Part shown: positions 1-6,745 of the stretch, one piece after another
Layout: each line of letters begins with the position of its first letter
Position numbering within the stretch: position 1 is the first letter of the stretch
Assembly (NCBI GenBank): GCA_003535335.1
Contig: DOHJ01000053.1
Location: 1,492 to 10,769, forward strand
Direction of reading: 5' to 3'
Source: Paracoccaceae bacterium
Lineage (GTDB): Bacteria; Pseudomonadota; Alphaproteobacteria; Rhodobacterales; Rhodobacteraceae
DNA: 9,278 nt
Translations under genes and position numbers: made by a program
The notes under the pieces: generated by a model
Told to the model about the DNA's origin: nothing
Seen by the model: only the letters and a program-made list of their open reading frames with translations
Databases searched by the model: none

Positions 1-761
1 CGGCCGCAGCCCTTGGGGCAGGTGGCGCGATTCTGTTGGCCAGCTATCGCAAACTGCGCGACGAAAACAAAAGCGGCAAGCTGATTTTGCAAGCGACTTT
101 TGCCATTGTGATCATGATCCTTGTCGGGGTTAACTTTGATCTGCGCATCAGTCGTGCTGTTGTACCGCTGGAAGACTGGCTGGCCTTCTTTGTGGCCAAA
201 GGCACCTATCTGTTTGCCATGTTTGGCCTGCTTTATGGCTGCTGGGTGCTTTATAAAGGTGCTGTGTTGACGCCGATTGTGCGCGAAACGGCCAAAGTTA
301 CCAGCATGGTCTTTACCATTCTTATCGGCTCTCAGTTGCTTAATCTGGTGATAATTTCTTTCGGTGGCGAAGAGTACATCCAGCAATTCCTGACCAGTTT
401 CGACAATGAAATGAAAGTGTTCCTGATTGTGATGGCGGTGCTGTTTTTCCTTGGCTTTGTGCTGGATTTCCTTGAAATCATCTACATTGTTATTCCGATT
501 GTCGGGCCGGTAATTTATGGCGGCACGTTCGATCCGAAATGGGTCACAATCATGATTGCGGTGAACCTGCAAACCTCGTTCCTGACGCCGCCCTTTGGTT
601 TTGCGCTGTTTTATCTGCGCGGGGTTGCGCCGCCCGAGGTCACGACCGGCCATATCTATCGCGGTATCATCCCGTTTGTGTTGATACAGGTGGTTGGGCT
701 AGGGTTGCTCTGGAGCTTCCCGTCTGTTGTGACAATCGTGCCGGCCTTGTTTGGTAATTAG
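1..761 (+). CDS. TRAP transporter large permease (DctM-type), C-terminal part
   Basis: The reading frame is open from the window's first bases (codons in phase with base 3), so this is the 3' end of a gene that starts outside. The in-frame TTG at 36 is only an internal codon. The product is the large membrane subunit of a tripartite ATP-independent periplasmic transporter, which moves organic acids or similar solutes across the inner membrane using an ion gradient, together with a periplasmic binding protein and a small membrane subunit. The visible part is very hydrophobic, with about five or six membrane segments. It contains the segment FLGFVLDFLEIIYIVIPIV and the later NLQTSFLTPPFGFALFYLRG stretch, both typical of DctM proteins. 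A charged linker (RKLRDENKSGK) near the start resembles the mannitol/chloroaromatic subgroup. The substrate cannot be inferred here because the binding-protein gene is not in the window. The gene ends in TAG, 18 bp before a strong terminator. Confidence 0.9.
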   Translation, partial: AAALGAGGAILLASYRKLRDENKSGKLILQATFAIVIMILVGVNFDLRISRAVVPLEDWLAFFVAKGTYLFAMFGLLYGCWVLYKGAVLTPIVRETAKVTSMVFTILIGSQLLNLVIISFGGEEYIQQFLTSFDNEMKVFLIVMAVLFFLGFVLDFLEIIYIVIPIVGPVIYGGTFDPKWVTIMIAVNLQTSFLTPPFGFALFYLRGVAPPEVTTGHIYRGIIPFVLIQVVGLGLLWSFPSVVTIVPALFGN

Positions 762-779
762 GTTAAATTCCAGATCACG

Positions 780-809
780 AAAAAGCCCGCCGTATTGGCG
801 GGTTTTTTT
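780..809. terminator. Bidirectional intrinsic terminator
   Basis: Stem CCCGCC (786-791) pairs with GGCGGG (797-802) around a GTATT loop. It is preceded by an A-run (780-784) and followed by seven T residues (803-809), so it reads as an intrinsic terminator on both strands. It lies between the convergent TRAP permease gene and the ate/bpt gene and probably ends transcripts from both. Confidence 0.9.
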
Positions 810-823
810 ATTTGGCAAACTAA

Positions 824-1654
824 TTACTTGACTGAAATCGTGTCTGGCAGGGATATTTGGGCAACTTGCTCGGCTATCGGTTCAATCGATAACGGATCCG
901 TTTTCGGTGAAATTTTGTCTGGATGATCCAGCGGAACCCATTCACCATTTTGGTAGATTTCAAGTGCGTTGAACTTGGTCTTGTAATCCATTTTCGGGCT
1001 GCCCGGCACCCAATAACCCAGATAAACATAGGGCAAACCGGCCCCGCGGGCAATTTCAATGTGGTCCAGAATAATATATGTGCCCAGACTGTTTTTGGTC
1101 AAGTCGGGTTCAAAAAACGAATAAACCATGCTGACCCCGTCATCGAACACATCGGTCAGACAAACGGCGGCCAGCGCGCTTGGCTGGTCAGGCTCGGGGT
1201 GATAGCTATATTCGATCACACGGCTTTTGATCGGGGTTTCTTCGACCATTGCAGCAAATTCGAAAACATCCATATCGGCCATGCCACCATCCGCGTGGCG
1301 ATGCTCCAGATAACGGTGAAACAGGGAATACTGATCATCAGTGGCCCAAGGTGACGTGGCGTTTCGGCTGAGGAAATCATTGCGCTTTAGAACCCTGCGC
1401 TGGCTTTTGCTGGGTTTAAAATCGGCCACCCTGATGCGGGCGGAATAACAAGCCGTGCATTCGGCACATGACGGGCGGTACAACACATTTTGCGAGCGCC
1501 GAAAGCCCTGTTTTGAAAGCGCGTCATTAAGTTTTGCGGCATGCTCGCCTTGCAACGAGGTGAATAGTTTGCGCTCGAACCGGTCCTGCAAATAGGGGCA
1601 AGGCTGGGGGGCAGTCACGTAAAACTGCGGTGCAAGGGGAAGGCTGTGACGCAT
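824..1654 (-). CDS. bpt: Aspartate/glutamate leucyltransferase or arginyltransferase (Ate/Bpt family)
   Basis: This cytoplasmic enzyme transfers an amino acid from aminoacyl-tRNA to the N-terminus of proteins that start with acidic residues, marking them for ClpS/ClpAP degradation (bacterial N-degron pathway). The 276-aa length fits the bacterial family. The N-terminal domain has [15 protein letters not shown] (from about residue 18) and a cysteine cluster SCAECTAC (C63, C66, C69), together with the conserved YRPSC context. The C-terminal GNAT-like domain carries [16 protein letters not shown] (213-228), the most diagnostic motif. Bacterial members are often annotated as arginyltransferase (ate), but characterised Bpt enzymes use leucyl-tRNA; sequence alone does not settle the donor here. 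The start is the ATG at 1654, giving the expected N-terminus; the upstream Shine-Dalgarno is weak (AGAG about 14 bases away). It probably has its own promoter, since a terminator separates it from the upstream DUF2852 gene. Confidence 0.93.
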   Translation of the reverse strand: MRHSLPLAPQFYVTAPQPCPYLQDRFERKLFTSLQGEHAAKLNDALSKQGFRRSQNVLYRPSCAECTACYSARIRVADFKPSKSQRRVLKRNDFLSRNATSPWATDDQYSLFHRYLEHRHADGGMADMDVFEFAAMVEETPIKSRVIEYSYHPEPDQPSALAAVCLTDVFDDGVSMVYSFFEPDLTKNSLGTYIILDHIEIARGAGLPYVYLGYWVPGSPKMDYKTKFNALEIYQNGEWVPLDHPDKISPKTDPLSIEPIAEQVAQISLPDTISVK

Positions 1655-1663
1655 CTGATTTGT

Positions 1664-1697
1664 GTTATCTCTGATTTTAATTTAAATTAAAGATAAC
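1664..1697. promoter_or_regulatory. AT-rich nested palindrome upstream of ate/bpt
   Basis: Outer arms GTTATCT (1664-1670) and AGATAAC (1691-1697) form a perfect 7-bp inverted repeat. Inside lies a perfect 16-bp palindrome, TTTAATTTAAATTAAA (1676-1691), which shares one base with the right arm. The block starts about 10 bp upstream of the ate/bpt ATG, so it lies where the promoter and transcript start should be. It may be an operator or an easily melted -10 region. The symmetry is seen directly; the regulatory role is inference. Confidence 0.4.
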
Positions 1698-1738
1698 AAC
1701 GACGGGCCAGTCCGCCAACCCCCTTTTGGAAAACAAGG

Positions 1739-1766
1739 TTAAAAACGGCCCCGAGGTGGGCCGTTT
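1739..1766 (-). terminator. Intrinsic terminator of the DUF2852 gene
   Basis: Read on the minus strand, AAACGGCCC pairs with GGGCCGTTT as a 9-bp stem around a six-base loop (plus-strand 1743-1751 and 1758-1766), followed by Ts. It sits 8 bp after the DUF2852 stop codon and separates that gene from ate/bpt. Confidence 0.88.
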
Positions 1767-1774
1767 AAGGTGTT

Positions 1775-2164
1775 TTATGCTTCAATCGACTCTTTTAATT
1801 CGGTTGTCTTTTTGGCACGCTCATCCATGAATTCGTCAAATTCCGATTTGTCTTTGGCGTCGCGCAGGCGTTCCAGAAAGGCTTCGAAATTACCTTGTTC
1901 TTCTTCCAGACGGCGCAATGTGTCTTCTTTATAGGCGTCGAATGCTGAATTGCCCGACGTGCTATATGCGGCGTGAGATTTGCGGCCGCGGTTTTTGAAT
2001 TTTCCGTTGCACATGCGTTTGCTCCAGATCATGTAAAATAAGAGGGCGAGGCCAACTGGCCAGAAGATGATAAAACCAAGGACCATTGCGATGATCCATG
2101 CTGGTTTGCCTTTTTGGTCCATCCAGTTTTCGGCTTGCGATGGCCATGCGGTAATGGTGCTCAT
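1775..2164 (-). CDS. DUF2852 family membrane protein
   Basis: Function is unknown; the family is widespread in Rhodobacterales and other alphaproteobacteria. The product is a 129-aa inner-membrane protein. It has a short polar N-terminus, one clear membrane segment around residues 22-46 (PAWIIAMVLGFIIFWPVGLA), a basic stretch just after it (KRMCNGKFKNRGRK), and a charged helical tail (about 74-125). The tail holds the family signature SGNSAFDAYKEDTLRRLEEE and FEAFLERLRDAKDKSEFDEF. The ATG at 2164 was chosen over the in-frame ATG at 2176 because GGAG (2171-2174) lies six bases before it; the longer form would place that ribosome binding site inside the coding region. It is transcribed divergently from the DUF4440 gene, has its own terminator, and its upstream region carries the 23-bp inverted repeat. 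Confidence 0.88.
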   Translation of the reverse strand: MSTITAWPSQAENWMDQKGKPAWIIAMVLGFIIFWPVGLALLFYMIWSKRMCNGKFKNRGRKSHAAYSTSGNSAFDAYKEDTLRRLEEEQGNFEAFLERLRDAKDKSEFDEFMDERAKKTTELKESIEA

Positions 2165-2191
2165 TTTGTTCTCCATGCTTGGGTTTCGGGT

Positions 2192-2272
2192 TAATGTAAA
2201 TGATCTTCACATTACCAAGATTGGAGTTTGCGGGGTAAATTGCAAGGGTTAATGTGAAGATCATTTACATTA
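2192..2272. repeat. Perfect 23-bp inverted repeat with 35-bp spacer in a divergent intergenic region
   Basis: The arm at 2192-2214 is the exact reverse complement of the arm at 2250-2272. Each arm is also an imperfect dyad of the form AATGTnAA-n5-TTnACATT, as expected for the site of a dimeric regulator. The arm centres are 58 bp apart. The leftward arm ends 28 bp upstream of the DUF2852 start; the rightward arm is 117 bp upstream of the DUF4440 start. A tandem operator pair controlling one or both genes is the simplest reading. An RNA hairpin or cruciform is also possible. I cannot match the motif confidently to a known regulator. Confidence 0.75.
2217..2245 (-). promoter_or_regulatory. Possible promoter of the DUF2852 gene inside the inverted repeat
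   Basis: On the minus strand TTGCAA (2245-2240) and AATCTT (2222-2217) are separated by 17 bp. The -10 match is poor, so this is a weak candidate. If correct, it sits exactly in the spacer between the two repeat arms, and a protein bound at either arm would affect it. Confidence 0.25.
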
Positions 2273-2278
2273 TTTTTG

Positions 2279-2297
2279 ATTGTTTAATTAAAACAAT
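2279..2297. repeat. Short AT-rich inverted repeat
   Basis: ATTGTTT (2279-2285) and AAACAAT (2291-2297) are perfect 7-bp arms around AATTA. It lies just to the right of the 23-bp inverted repeat, on the DUF4440 side. It could be another protein site or part of the promoter region. AT-rich symmetry arises easily by chance, so support is limited. Confidence 0.3.
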
Positions 2298-2389
2298 GAA
2301 CTAAGTGGTGAGTCGAAACTGTTTATTGTTGTGTGCTGGGTGAAATAATAGCATTTATTAAGAGCGACACTCTTCAAGAGAGGAAGAAA

Positions 2390-2773
2390 ATGGAACAAAA
2401 TGATGAAATCGGACAGTTTTTAAAACTGGAAAATAAAATCTGGCAGGCCCTTGTCAGCGGTGATTCCAACGTTGACCAGATGATGCTGGAAGACGGGTTT
2501 TTGGGTGTTTATAGCACTGGATTTTCAGATAAAAACGGCCATGTCGGGCAATTGCAAAATGGCCCCACGGTCACCAAATATCAAATCAGGCAGCCAAAAT
2601 TGCTGATTTTGACTGGGGATGTGGTTTTGCTCGCTTATCTGGCGGATTTCTGGCGCGTGGGCAGCCAGACACAGGAAAGTATGTATGTTTCATCCATTTG
2701 GCGAAAATCCGGGCTGGATTGGCGCAATATTTTTAGTCAGGACACCGCAAAAGACACGGTTGCGCCGGTATAA
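2390..2773 (+). CDS. NTF2-like / DUF4440 domain protein
   Basis: A 127-aa cytoplasmic protein with no signal peptide or membrane segment. The pattern fits the SnoaL-like NTF2 fold: an N-terminal helix (LENKIWQALVSGDSNVDQMM), the loop EDGFLGVYSTGFSDKNGH, and later beta strands including VVLLAYLADF and SMYVSSIWRKSGLDWRNIFSQDT. This order is typical of DUF4440 proteins, whose substrates are mostly unknown; they can be small enzymes or ligand binders. The ATG at 2390 is preferred over the in-frame ATG at 2333 because AGGAAG (2381-2386) precedes it closely and the extra 19 residues look non-conserved. It lies 42 bp upstream of glnE on the same strand with no clear terminator between, so co-transcription is plausible. 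A role linked to nitrogen control is not shown. Confidence 0.8.
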   Translation: MEQNDEIGQFLKLENKIWQALVSGDSNVDQMMLEDGFLGVYSTGFSDKNGHVGQLQNGPTVTKYQIRQPKLLILTGDVVLLAYLADFWRVGSQTQESMYVSSIWRKSGLDWRNIFSQDTAKDTVAPV

Positions 2774-2815
2774 AACCCGCTTGCCCTTACCGCGCACAAG
2801 GCGCATCTTTGATCT

Positions 2816-5605
2816 ATGAATTTTGCAAGCCAGATCACCCGCACTCCGATTCCCCATAATCTTGAACGTGGGGCAGAAATTGCCGCATTGTTTGCCGATG
2901 CCACGCCAAAATTGCACGACCTAATCCAAGGCACGGCAGGCTGCAGCCCGTATTTATCGGTGATTATCAAGCGACAGTCTGATTGGTTGCATGTTGCATT
3001 CGAAAACCCGCAAACAGCAGTCGAAAACCTGTTTTGCGAATTGCGCGCGGCCAAATTGGAGCAACTTAAACCGTTGTTACGACAAGCCAAGGCAAAAATT
3101 GCCGCCATCACAGCACTGGCCGATCTGGGCGGGATCTGGCCGTTGGAAAAAGTCACCGGAACCCTGACAGATTTCGCTGATTTGGCGGTGGATGTCGCCC
3201 TGAAGGCTTTGATTGCCGCTGAAATCAAGCGCAAAAAATTGCCCGGAATGTCGGAAAATGATATTGCTACGGCCGGTGGAATGGTGGTGTTGGCCATGGG
3301 TAAAATGGGGGCGCATGAGCTGAATTATTCGTCTGACATTGACCTGATCTGCCTGTTTGACGAAACACGCTTTAGCGCCGATGACTATCAAGACGCCCGC
3401 GCCGCATTTATCCGCGTGACCCGCAAAATGACGGCCCTGTTGTCGGATATCACCACAGATGGCTATGTTTTTCGCACCGACCTGCGGTTGCGCCCCGATC
3501 CATCCACCACGCCGGTTTGTCTGTCGATGGATTCTGCCATGCGCTATTACGAGGGACTGGGCCGCACATGGGAGCGCGCCGCCCACATCAAGGCGCGCGC
3601 CTGTGCGGGGGATATTGCCGCAGGGCAGGCTTATTTGACAAATCTGTTGCCATTTATCTGGCGTAAACATCTGGATTTTGCCGCCATTCAGGATGCCCAT
3701 GACATGCGGCTTCGGATTCGCCAACACAAAGGTCTGGGTGGGCCAATCACGCTTGAGGGGCATAATATGAAGCTGGGTCGCGGTGGCATTCGCGAGATCG
3801 AATTTTTCACCCAGACCCGTCAAATCATCGCTGGCGGGCGTGATCCATCGTTGCGATCGCGTGAAACGGTTCCGGCATTGCTGGCTTTGGTTGAAAAGGG
3901 CTGGGTGCCGCAAGATGTTGCAAAACTGCTAATTCAGCGCTATCGCAACCACCGCGAGGTGGAGCACAGGTTACAAATGGTCAATGATGCCCAGACCCAT
4001 GATTTGCCAAAACAGCCGGAAGAGTTTGACCTGCTGGCCAATTTTATGGGGATGAACGACACTGGGAAATTGCGCAAAAAACTTATGCAGGAATTGAGCG
4101 AAGTGCACGATTTGACCGAAGGTTTCTTTGCCCCATCAGACACTGCCGAACCCGTTACTGAAGCCCTGCCGCAAGGATCTGACGATATAATCGCGCGTTG
4201 GCCCAACTATCCAGCCATGCGCAGCAGCAGGGCGGTGGAAATATTTGAAACCTTGCGCCCTGATATCATGGCGGGCTTGCAAAAATCGGCGCACCCGTTC
4301 GAAGCATTGGTACAATTTGACGGGTTTTTAGCCGGTTTGCCCGCCGGTGTGCAGCTGTTTTCATTATTTCAAGCCAACCCGCAATTGATTGACCTGATCA
4401 TAGATATTTGCGCCACAGCTCCGGTTTTGGCGCGGCATTTGTCGCATAACTCGCAAGTTCTGGATGCGGTTTTGGGCGGGGATTTCTTTTTGCCATGGCC
4501 GGGAAAACAGGCGTTGCAACAACAATTGTCAGCCCATTTAAATCGGATTGATGATTATGAACGCAAACTGGATGCGGCGCGGCGTTGGAAAAAAGAATGG
4601 CATTTTCGTATTGGCGTGCATCATTTGCGCGGCTTGCTGGATGCCTACGAGGCCGGTCGTCAATACGCAGATTTGGCCGAGGCCAGTTTGGCGGCGCTTT
4701 GGGGGCCGATTACCCAACATTTCGCCCAAAAGCACGGCGATGCGCCGGGCAATGGTGCGGTTGTGCTGGGAATGGGGTCTTTGGGGGCAGGGCAGTTGAA
4801 TGCCGGCTCTGATCTGGATTTGATTGTGATTTATGACGCCGATGGCTGCGATGAATCGACTGGTCGGCGCCCGTTGTTAACCCGCCCCTATTATTCGCGC
4901 CTGACCCAAGCATTGGTAACGGCGCTGTCGGCCCCGATGTCTGAGGGGAGACTGTATGAGGTGGACATGCGGCTGCGCCCATCTGGCCGTCAGGGTCCGG
5001 TAGCAACGTCATTGCAATCTTTTGTGTCTTATCAACAGGATGAGGCCTGGACTTGGGAGCATTTGGCCTTAACCCGCGCCCGTTTTGTGGCCGGAAATGC
5101 GTCATTGGGTCAGCAGCTTGAAACCTTTCGCCAAAGCCTTTTGCAAGACAAAAGCAAGGGGGTGGATGTTTTAAAAGACGTTGCCGATATGCGCGCGCGT
5201 CTGGCCGAGGCAAAGCCCGCCCGTGATGAATGGGAGGCAAAGCTGGGCCCCGGCCGCATGCAGGATATTGAACTGGTTGCCGAAACCGCAGCCCTTTTGG
5301 CCGCTGATCCGGCCCATGATATAATGGCGCAGTTGGCCGCGGGCATACGGGTTGGCTGGCTGACGAATGATCAGCATGATACCCTTGTAAAAGCGTATAA
5401 AATGTTTTGGCAATTGCGCGAAACCAGCAAATTATTAACCGAAAATGCGCTTGAAATGGCCGAAATTGGCGAAGGTGGCCGCGCGTTTGTTCTGCGGGAA
5501 CTGGGCTATGATCGCGTTGAAACATTGAAAAATGCGCTTGATTCAGTCGCGGATGCAGCCAATAAGGTTGTCGATCAGGTTTTAGAGTGCCCAAAAGTGG
5601 CTTGA
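2816..5605 (+). CDS. glnE: Bifunctional glutamine synthetase adenylyltransferase / adenylyl-removing enzyme
   Basis: GlnE attaches AMP to, and removes it from, a conserved tyrosine of glutamine synthetase, under control of PII proteins and glutamine, tuning nitrogen assimilation. The 929-aa length matches the family (the E. coli enzyme is about 946). Two nucleotidyltransferase domains are visible. The N-terminal one, which in E. coli is the deadenylylating half, has GKMGAHELNYSSDIDL (162-176; D174, D176), LRLRPDPS and GRGGIREIEFF (321-331). The C-terminal adenylylating half has GMGSLGAGQLNAGSDLDL (652-669; D666, D668), DMRLRPSGRQG, WTWEHLALTRARF and PGRMQDIELVAET. Both metal-binding aspartate pairs are intact, so both activities are expected. 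The start MNFASQITRTPIP fits my memory of Rhodobacterales GlnE, although the ATG lacks a clear ribosome binding site, which may mean coupling to the upstream gene or weak translation. No frameshift is seen. Confidence 0.97.
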   Translation: MNFASQITRTPIPHNLERGAEIAALFADATPKLHDLIQGTAGCSPYLSVIIKRQSDWLHVAFENPQTAVENLFCELRAAKLEQLKPLLRQAKAKIAAITALADLGGIWPLEKVTGTLTDFADLAVDVALKALIAAEIKRKKLPGMSENDIATAGGMVVLAMGKMGAHELNYSSDIDLICLFDETRFSADDYQDARAAFIRVTRKMTALLSDITTDGYVFRTDLRLRPDPSTTPVCLSMDSAMRYYEGLGRTWERAAHIKARACAGDIAAGQAYLTNLLPFIWRKHLDFAAIQDAHDMRLRIRQHKGLGGPITLEGHNMKLGRGGIREIEFFTQTRQIIAGGRDPSLRSRETVPALLALVEKGWVPQDVAKLLIQRYRNHREVEHRLQMVNDAQTHDLPKQPEEFDLLANFMGMNDTGKLRKKLMQELSEVHDLTEGFFAPSDTAEPVTEALPQGSDDIIARWPNYPAMRSSRAVEIFETLRPDIMAGLQKSAHPFEALVQFDGFLAGLPAGVQLFSLFQANPQLIDLIIDICATAPVLARHLSHNSQVLDAVLGGDFFLPWPGKQALQQQLSAHLNRIDDYERKLDAARRWKKEWHFRIGVHHLRGLLDAYEAGRQYADLAEASLAALWGPITQHFAQKHGDAPGNGAVVLGMGSLGAGQLNAGSDLDLIVIYDADGCDESTGRRPLLTRPYYSRLTQALVTALSAPMSEGRLYEVDMRLRPSGRQGPVATSLQSFVSYQQDEAWTWEHLALTRARFVAGNASLGQQLETFRQSLLQDKSKGVDVLKDVADMRARLAEAKPARDEWEAKLGPGRMQDIELVAETAALLAADPAHDIMAQLAAGIRVGWLTNDQHDTLVKAYKMFWQLRETSKLLTENALEMAEIGEGGRAFVLRELGYDRVETLKNALDSVADAANKVVDQVLECPKVA

Positions 5606-5625
5606 AGCTCTGAAGGGAAACGCGA

Positions 5626-5892
5626 ATGAATTATAATGAACTTGACCCGAAAGGGTTGATGAAAGACAGCTATGCGATTGTTGGCATCACAGAACAGGAA
5701 TGTCGCTCGATATTTCTGGATTGGGTGCTTGGGATTGCAATATCCGATGATGTTCAGCCGCGCATTAACCTGCTTTTGGACGTTTATGCGGCAGAAAACC
5801 CAATCCATCCGATGACAAAAACCTTGCGATACGGTTTGGATATGCCCGCAAATGCCAGTAGAAATGGCGGCCGTAAGGGGCGCATTGGTTAA
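5626..5892 (+). CDS. Small uncharacterised protein downstream of glnE
   Basis: An 88-aa soluble protein with no signal peptide or membrane segment, whose family I cannot name. It begins with an acidic section (MNYNELDPKGLMKDSYAIVG), continues with a helical core (ITEQECRSIFLDWVLGI, then INLLLDVYAAE), and ends in a basic Gly/Arg-rich tail (NGGRKGRIG). A good ribosome binding site, AAGGGA (5613-5618), stands seven bases before the ATG. The 20-bp gap to glnE points to one transcript. From memory, similar short proteins occur in other Rhodobacteraceae, which supports a real gene; this is recollection, not a search. The basic tail could contact nucleic acid or an acidic partner, but nothing identifies a function. 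Confidence 0.8.
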   Translation: MNYNELDPKGLMKDSYAIVGITEQECRSIFLDWVLGIAISDDVQPRINLLLDVYAAENPIHPMTKTLRYGLDMPANASRNGGRKGRIG

Positions 5893-5908
5893 TTAAAACG
5901 CATTCCAT

Positions 5909-5950
5909 TAACCAAACCTGCCGTGCTAACGCTTGCGGTGCAGAAGGTTA
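5909..5950. other. Imperfect stem-loop after the glnE transcript
   Basis: TAACC (5909-5913) pairs with GGTTA, and CTGCCG further in pairs with CGG-TG-CAG (two-base bulge), giving a bulged hairpin spanning roughly 5909-5950. There is no following T-run, so it is not a canonical intrinsic terminator. It may stabilise the 3' end of the glnE message or be chance. Confidence 0.3.
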
Positions 5951-5979
5951 TTGTCGCTTATTTGAACTAAATTTATCAT
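5951..5979 (+). promoter_or_regulatory. Candidate sigma-70-type promoter of the lipoprotein gene
   Basis: TTGTCG (5951-5956) and TATCAT (5974-5979) are spaced by 17 bp, a good match to the housekeeping promoter pattern. It predicts a transcript start near 5986 and a leader of roughly 100 bases before the lipoprotein ATG. The leader ends in a poor ribosome binding site (AGAG close to the ATG). Confidence 0.5.
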
Positions 5980-6083
5980 AATTCCGCCCTATTTTAAGAG
6001 CATTCCTTACCCGAGTTCGAAGGGCAACCCCCGAAAACGCAACTGAGGAAAAACAGAGGCAATGACCTCGAAAGGGCAGAGAA

Positions 6084-6695
6084 ATGAGAAAAATACAAAA
6101 CATCGCACTGGCAGCACTGGCATTGGCCGTATCGGCCTGTTCAACCGCACCCACAGCTGTAAGCAGAAATGAACCTGCTGCCTTGCCGTTGGTAGCACGG
6201 GCCAATCCGGTGGATTTCAGCATTAAGGATGTGCGTATTTCGGTACCCAAAACGCTGATTATCTCGGAAGAAAATATTTACTATCCAACTGCCGATATTG
6301 TCTGGCATGGCGAGGCTTACGGCAACCGCTATGATCAGGTTGGCGCAATATTTAATGCGGCTATGAAACACGGCGTGCAGGATATGAAGGGGCACCAAAA
6401 AGTTTATCTGGATGTCGAAGTCACGCGCTTTCATTCCTTAACCAAACGCGCGCGTTATACTGTGGGCGGTGTGCATTCGATTAAATTTGTTTATTCTTTA
6501 CGTGATGCCAAAACCAATGCGTTGATTGGAAAACCCCGTTTGGTTAGCGCTGATCTAAAGGCCTTTGGCGGCAACCGCGCTTTGAAAGCCGAGCACAAAG
6601 GTTTGACCCAAAAGGTGCGGATCATGTCACATCTGGCCAGTTTGATAAAAACAGAAATAAACGCCACACAAGAACGCTTAAGCCAAACCAATTAA
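6084..6695 (+). CDS. Putative lipoprotein, DUF6778-like
   Basis: A 203-aa exported lipoprotein of unknown function. Residues 1-18 form a signal peptide with positive charges (MRKIQN), a hydrophobic core (IALAALALAVSA) and a lipobox VSAC ending at C19, the expected lipidated cysteine. The mature part has the conserved-looking motifs VRISVPKTLIISEENIYYP, ADIVWHGEAYGNRYDQV, YLDVEVTRFHSLTKRARYT and VGGVHSIKFVYSLRD, which match my recollection of a Rhodobacteraceae family called DUF6778. The alternating pattern suggests a compact beta-rich periplasmic domain. The residue after C19 is S, not D, so an outer-membrane location is favoured by the general Lol rule. It appears to have its own promoter and is separated from the following methyltransferase gene by 66 bp. 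No partner is evident. Confidence 0.8.
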   Translation: MRKIQNIALAALALAVSACSTAPTAVSRNEPAALPLVARANPVDFSIKDVRISVPKTLIISEENIYYPTADIVWHGEAYGNRYDQVGAIFNAAMKHGVQDMKGHQKVYLDVEVTRFHSLTKRARYTVGGVHSIKFVYSLRDAKTNALIGKPRLVSADLKAFGGNRALKAEHKGLTQKVRIMSHLASLIKTEINATQERLSQTN

Positions 6696-6700
6696 CCAAA

Positions 6701-6724
6701 GTCTAAAACAAAAGCGTTTTAGGC
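6701..6724. repeat. Inverted repeat between lipoprotein and methyltransferase genes
   Basis: CTAAAAC (6703-6709) and GTTTTAG (6716-6722) are perfect 7-bp arms around AAAAGC; outer bases add a T-G wobble and a G-C pair. It has no following T-run, so it is at best a weak terminator for the lipoprotein gene. It also covers the position expected for the -35 element of the next gene, so an operator is the alternative. Confidence 0.4.
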
Positions 6725-6739
6725 ACTATCAACCGGCGA

Positions 6740-6745
6740 TATAAT
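6740..6745 (+). promoter_or_regulatory. Consensus -10 element before the methyltransferase gene
   Basis: A perfect TATAAT lies 16 bp upstream of the ATG. The matching -35 region (about 6717-6722, TTTTAG) is poor. If used, transcription would start near 6752, inside or at the edge of the ribosome binding site, giving a leader of about 10 bases. That is unusually short, so the match may be chance. Confidence 0.35.

Noticed and set aside
923..1354. 143-codon plus-strand frame inside ate/bpt
   Set aside because: Fully antisense to the conserved transferase core; composition and lack of motifs mark it as a shadow.
1676..1691. CtrA-type TTAA-N7-TTAA site in the ate/bpt upstream palindrome
   Set aside because: The two TTAA elements (1677-1680 and 1687-1690) are separated by six bases, not seven.
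2192..2272. CRP/FNR-type operators in the 23-bp repeats
   Set aside because: TGTGA is present but the half-site spacing is one base too long for CRP and there is no TTGAT-n4-ATCAA core for FNR.
3077..3913. 278-codon open frame on the minus strand inside glnE
   Set aside because: Antisense to the N-terminal nucleotidyltransferase domain of GlnE, with no recognisable motif; shadow frame.
4710..5594. Long open frame of 294 codons on the minus strand inside glnE
   Set aside because: It lies entirely antisense to well-conserved GlnE motifs, its translation is rich in Pro, Arg and His without domain motifs, and it has no ribosome binding site; it is a shadow of glnE codon use.
5887..5913. GGTTAAT/ATTAACC inverted repeat at the end of the small gene downstream of glnE
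   Set aside because: Seven-base AT-rich arms with a 13-bp spacer, partly within coding sequence and with no T-run; too weak to call an operator or terminator.
6062..6172. Short upstream frame of 36 codons overlapping the lipoprotein start out of frame
   Set aside because: AGAGG lies only two bases before its ATG, too close to work well, and the peptide is simply the +1 reading of the lipoprotein signal sequence; no sign of a conserved leader peptide.
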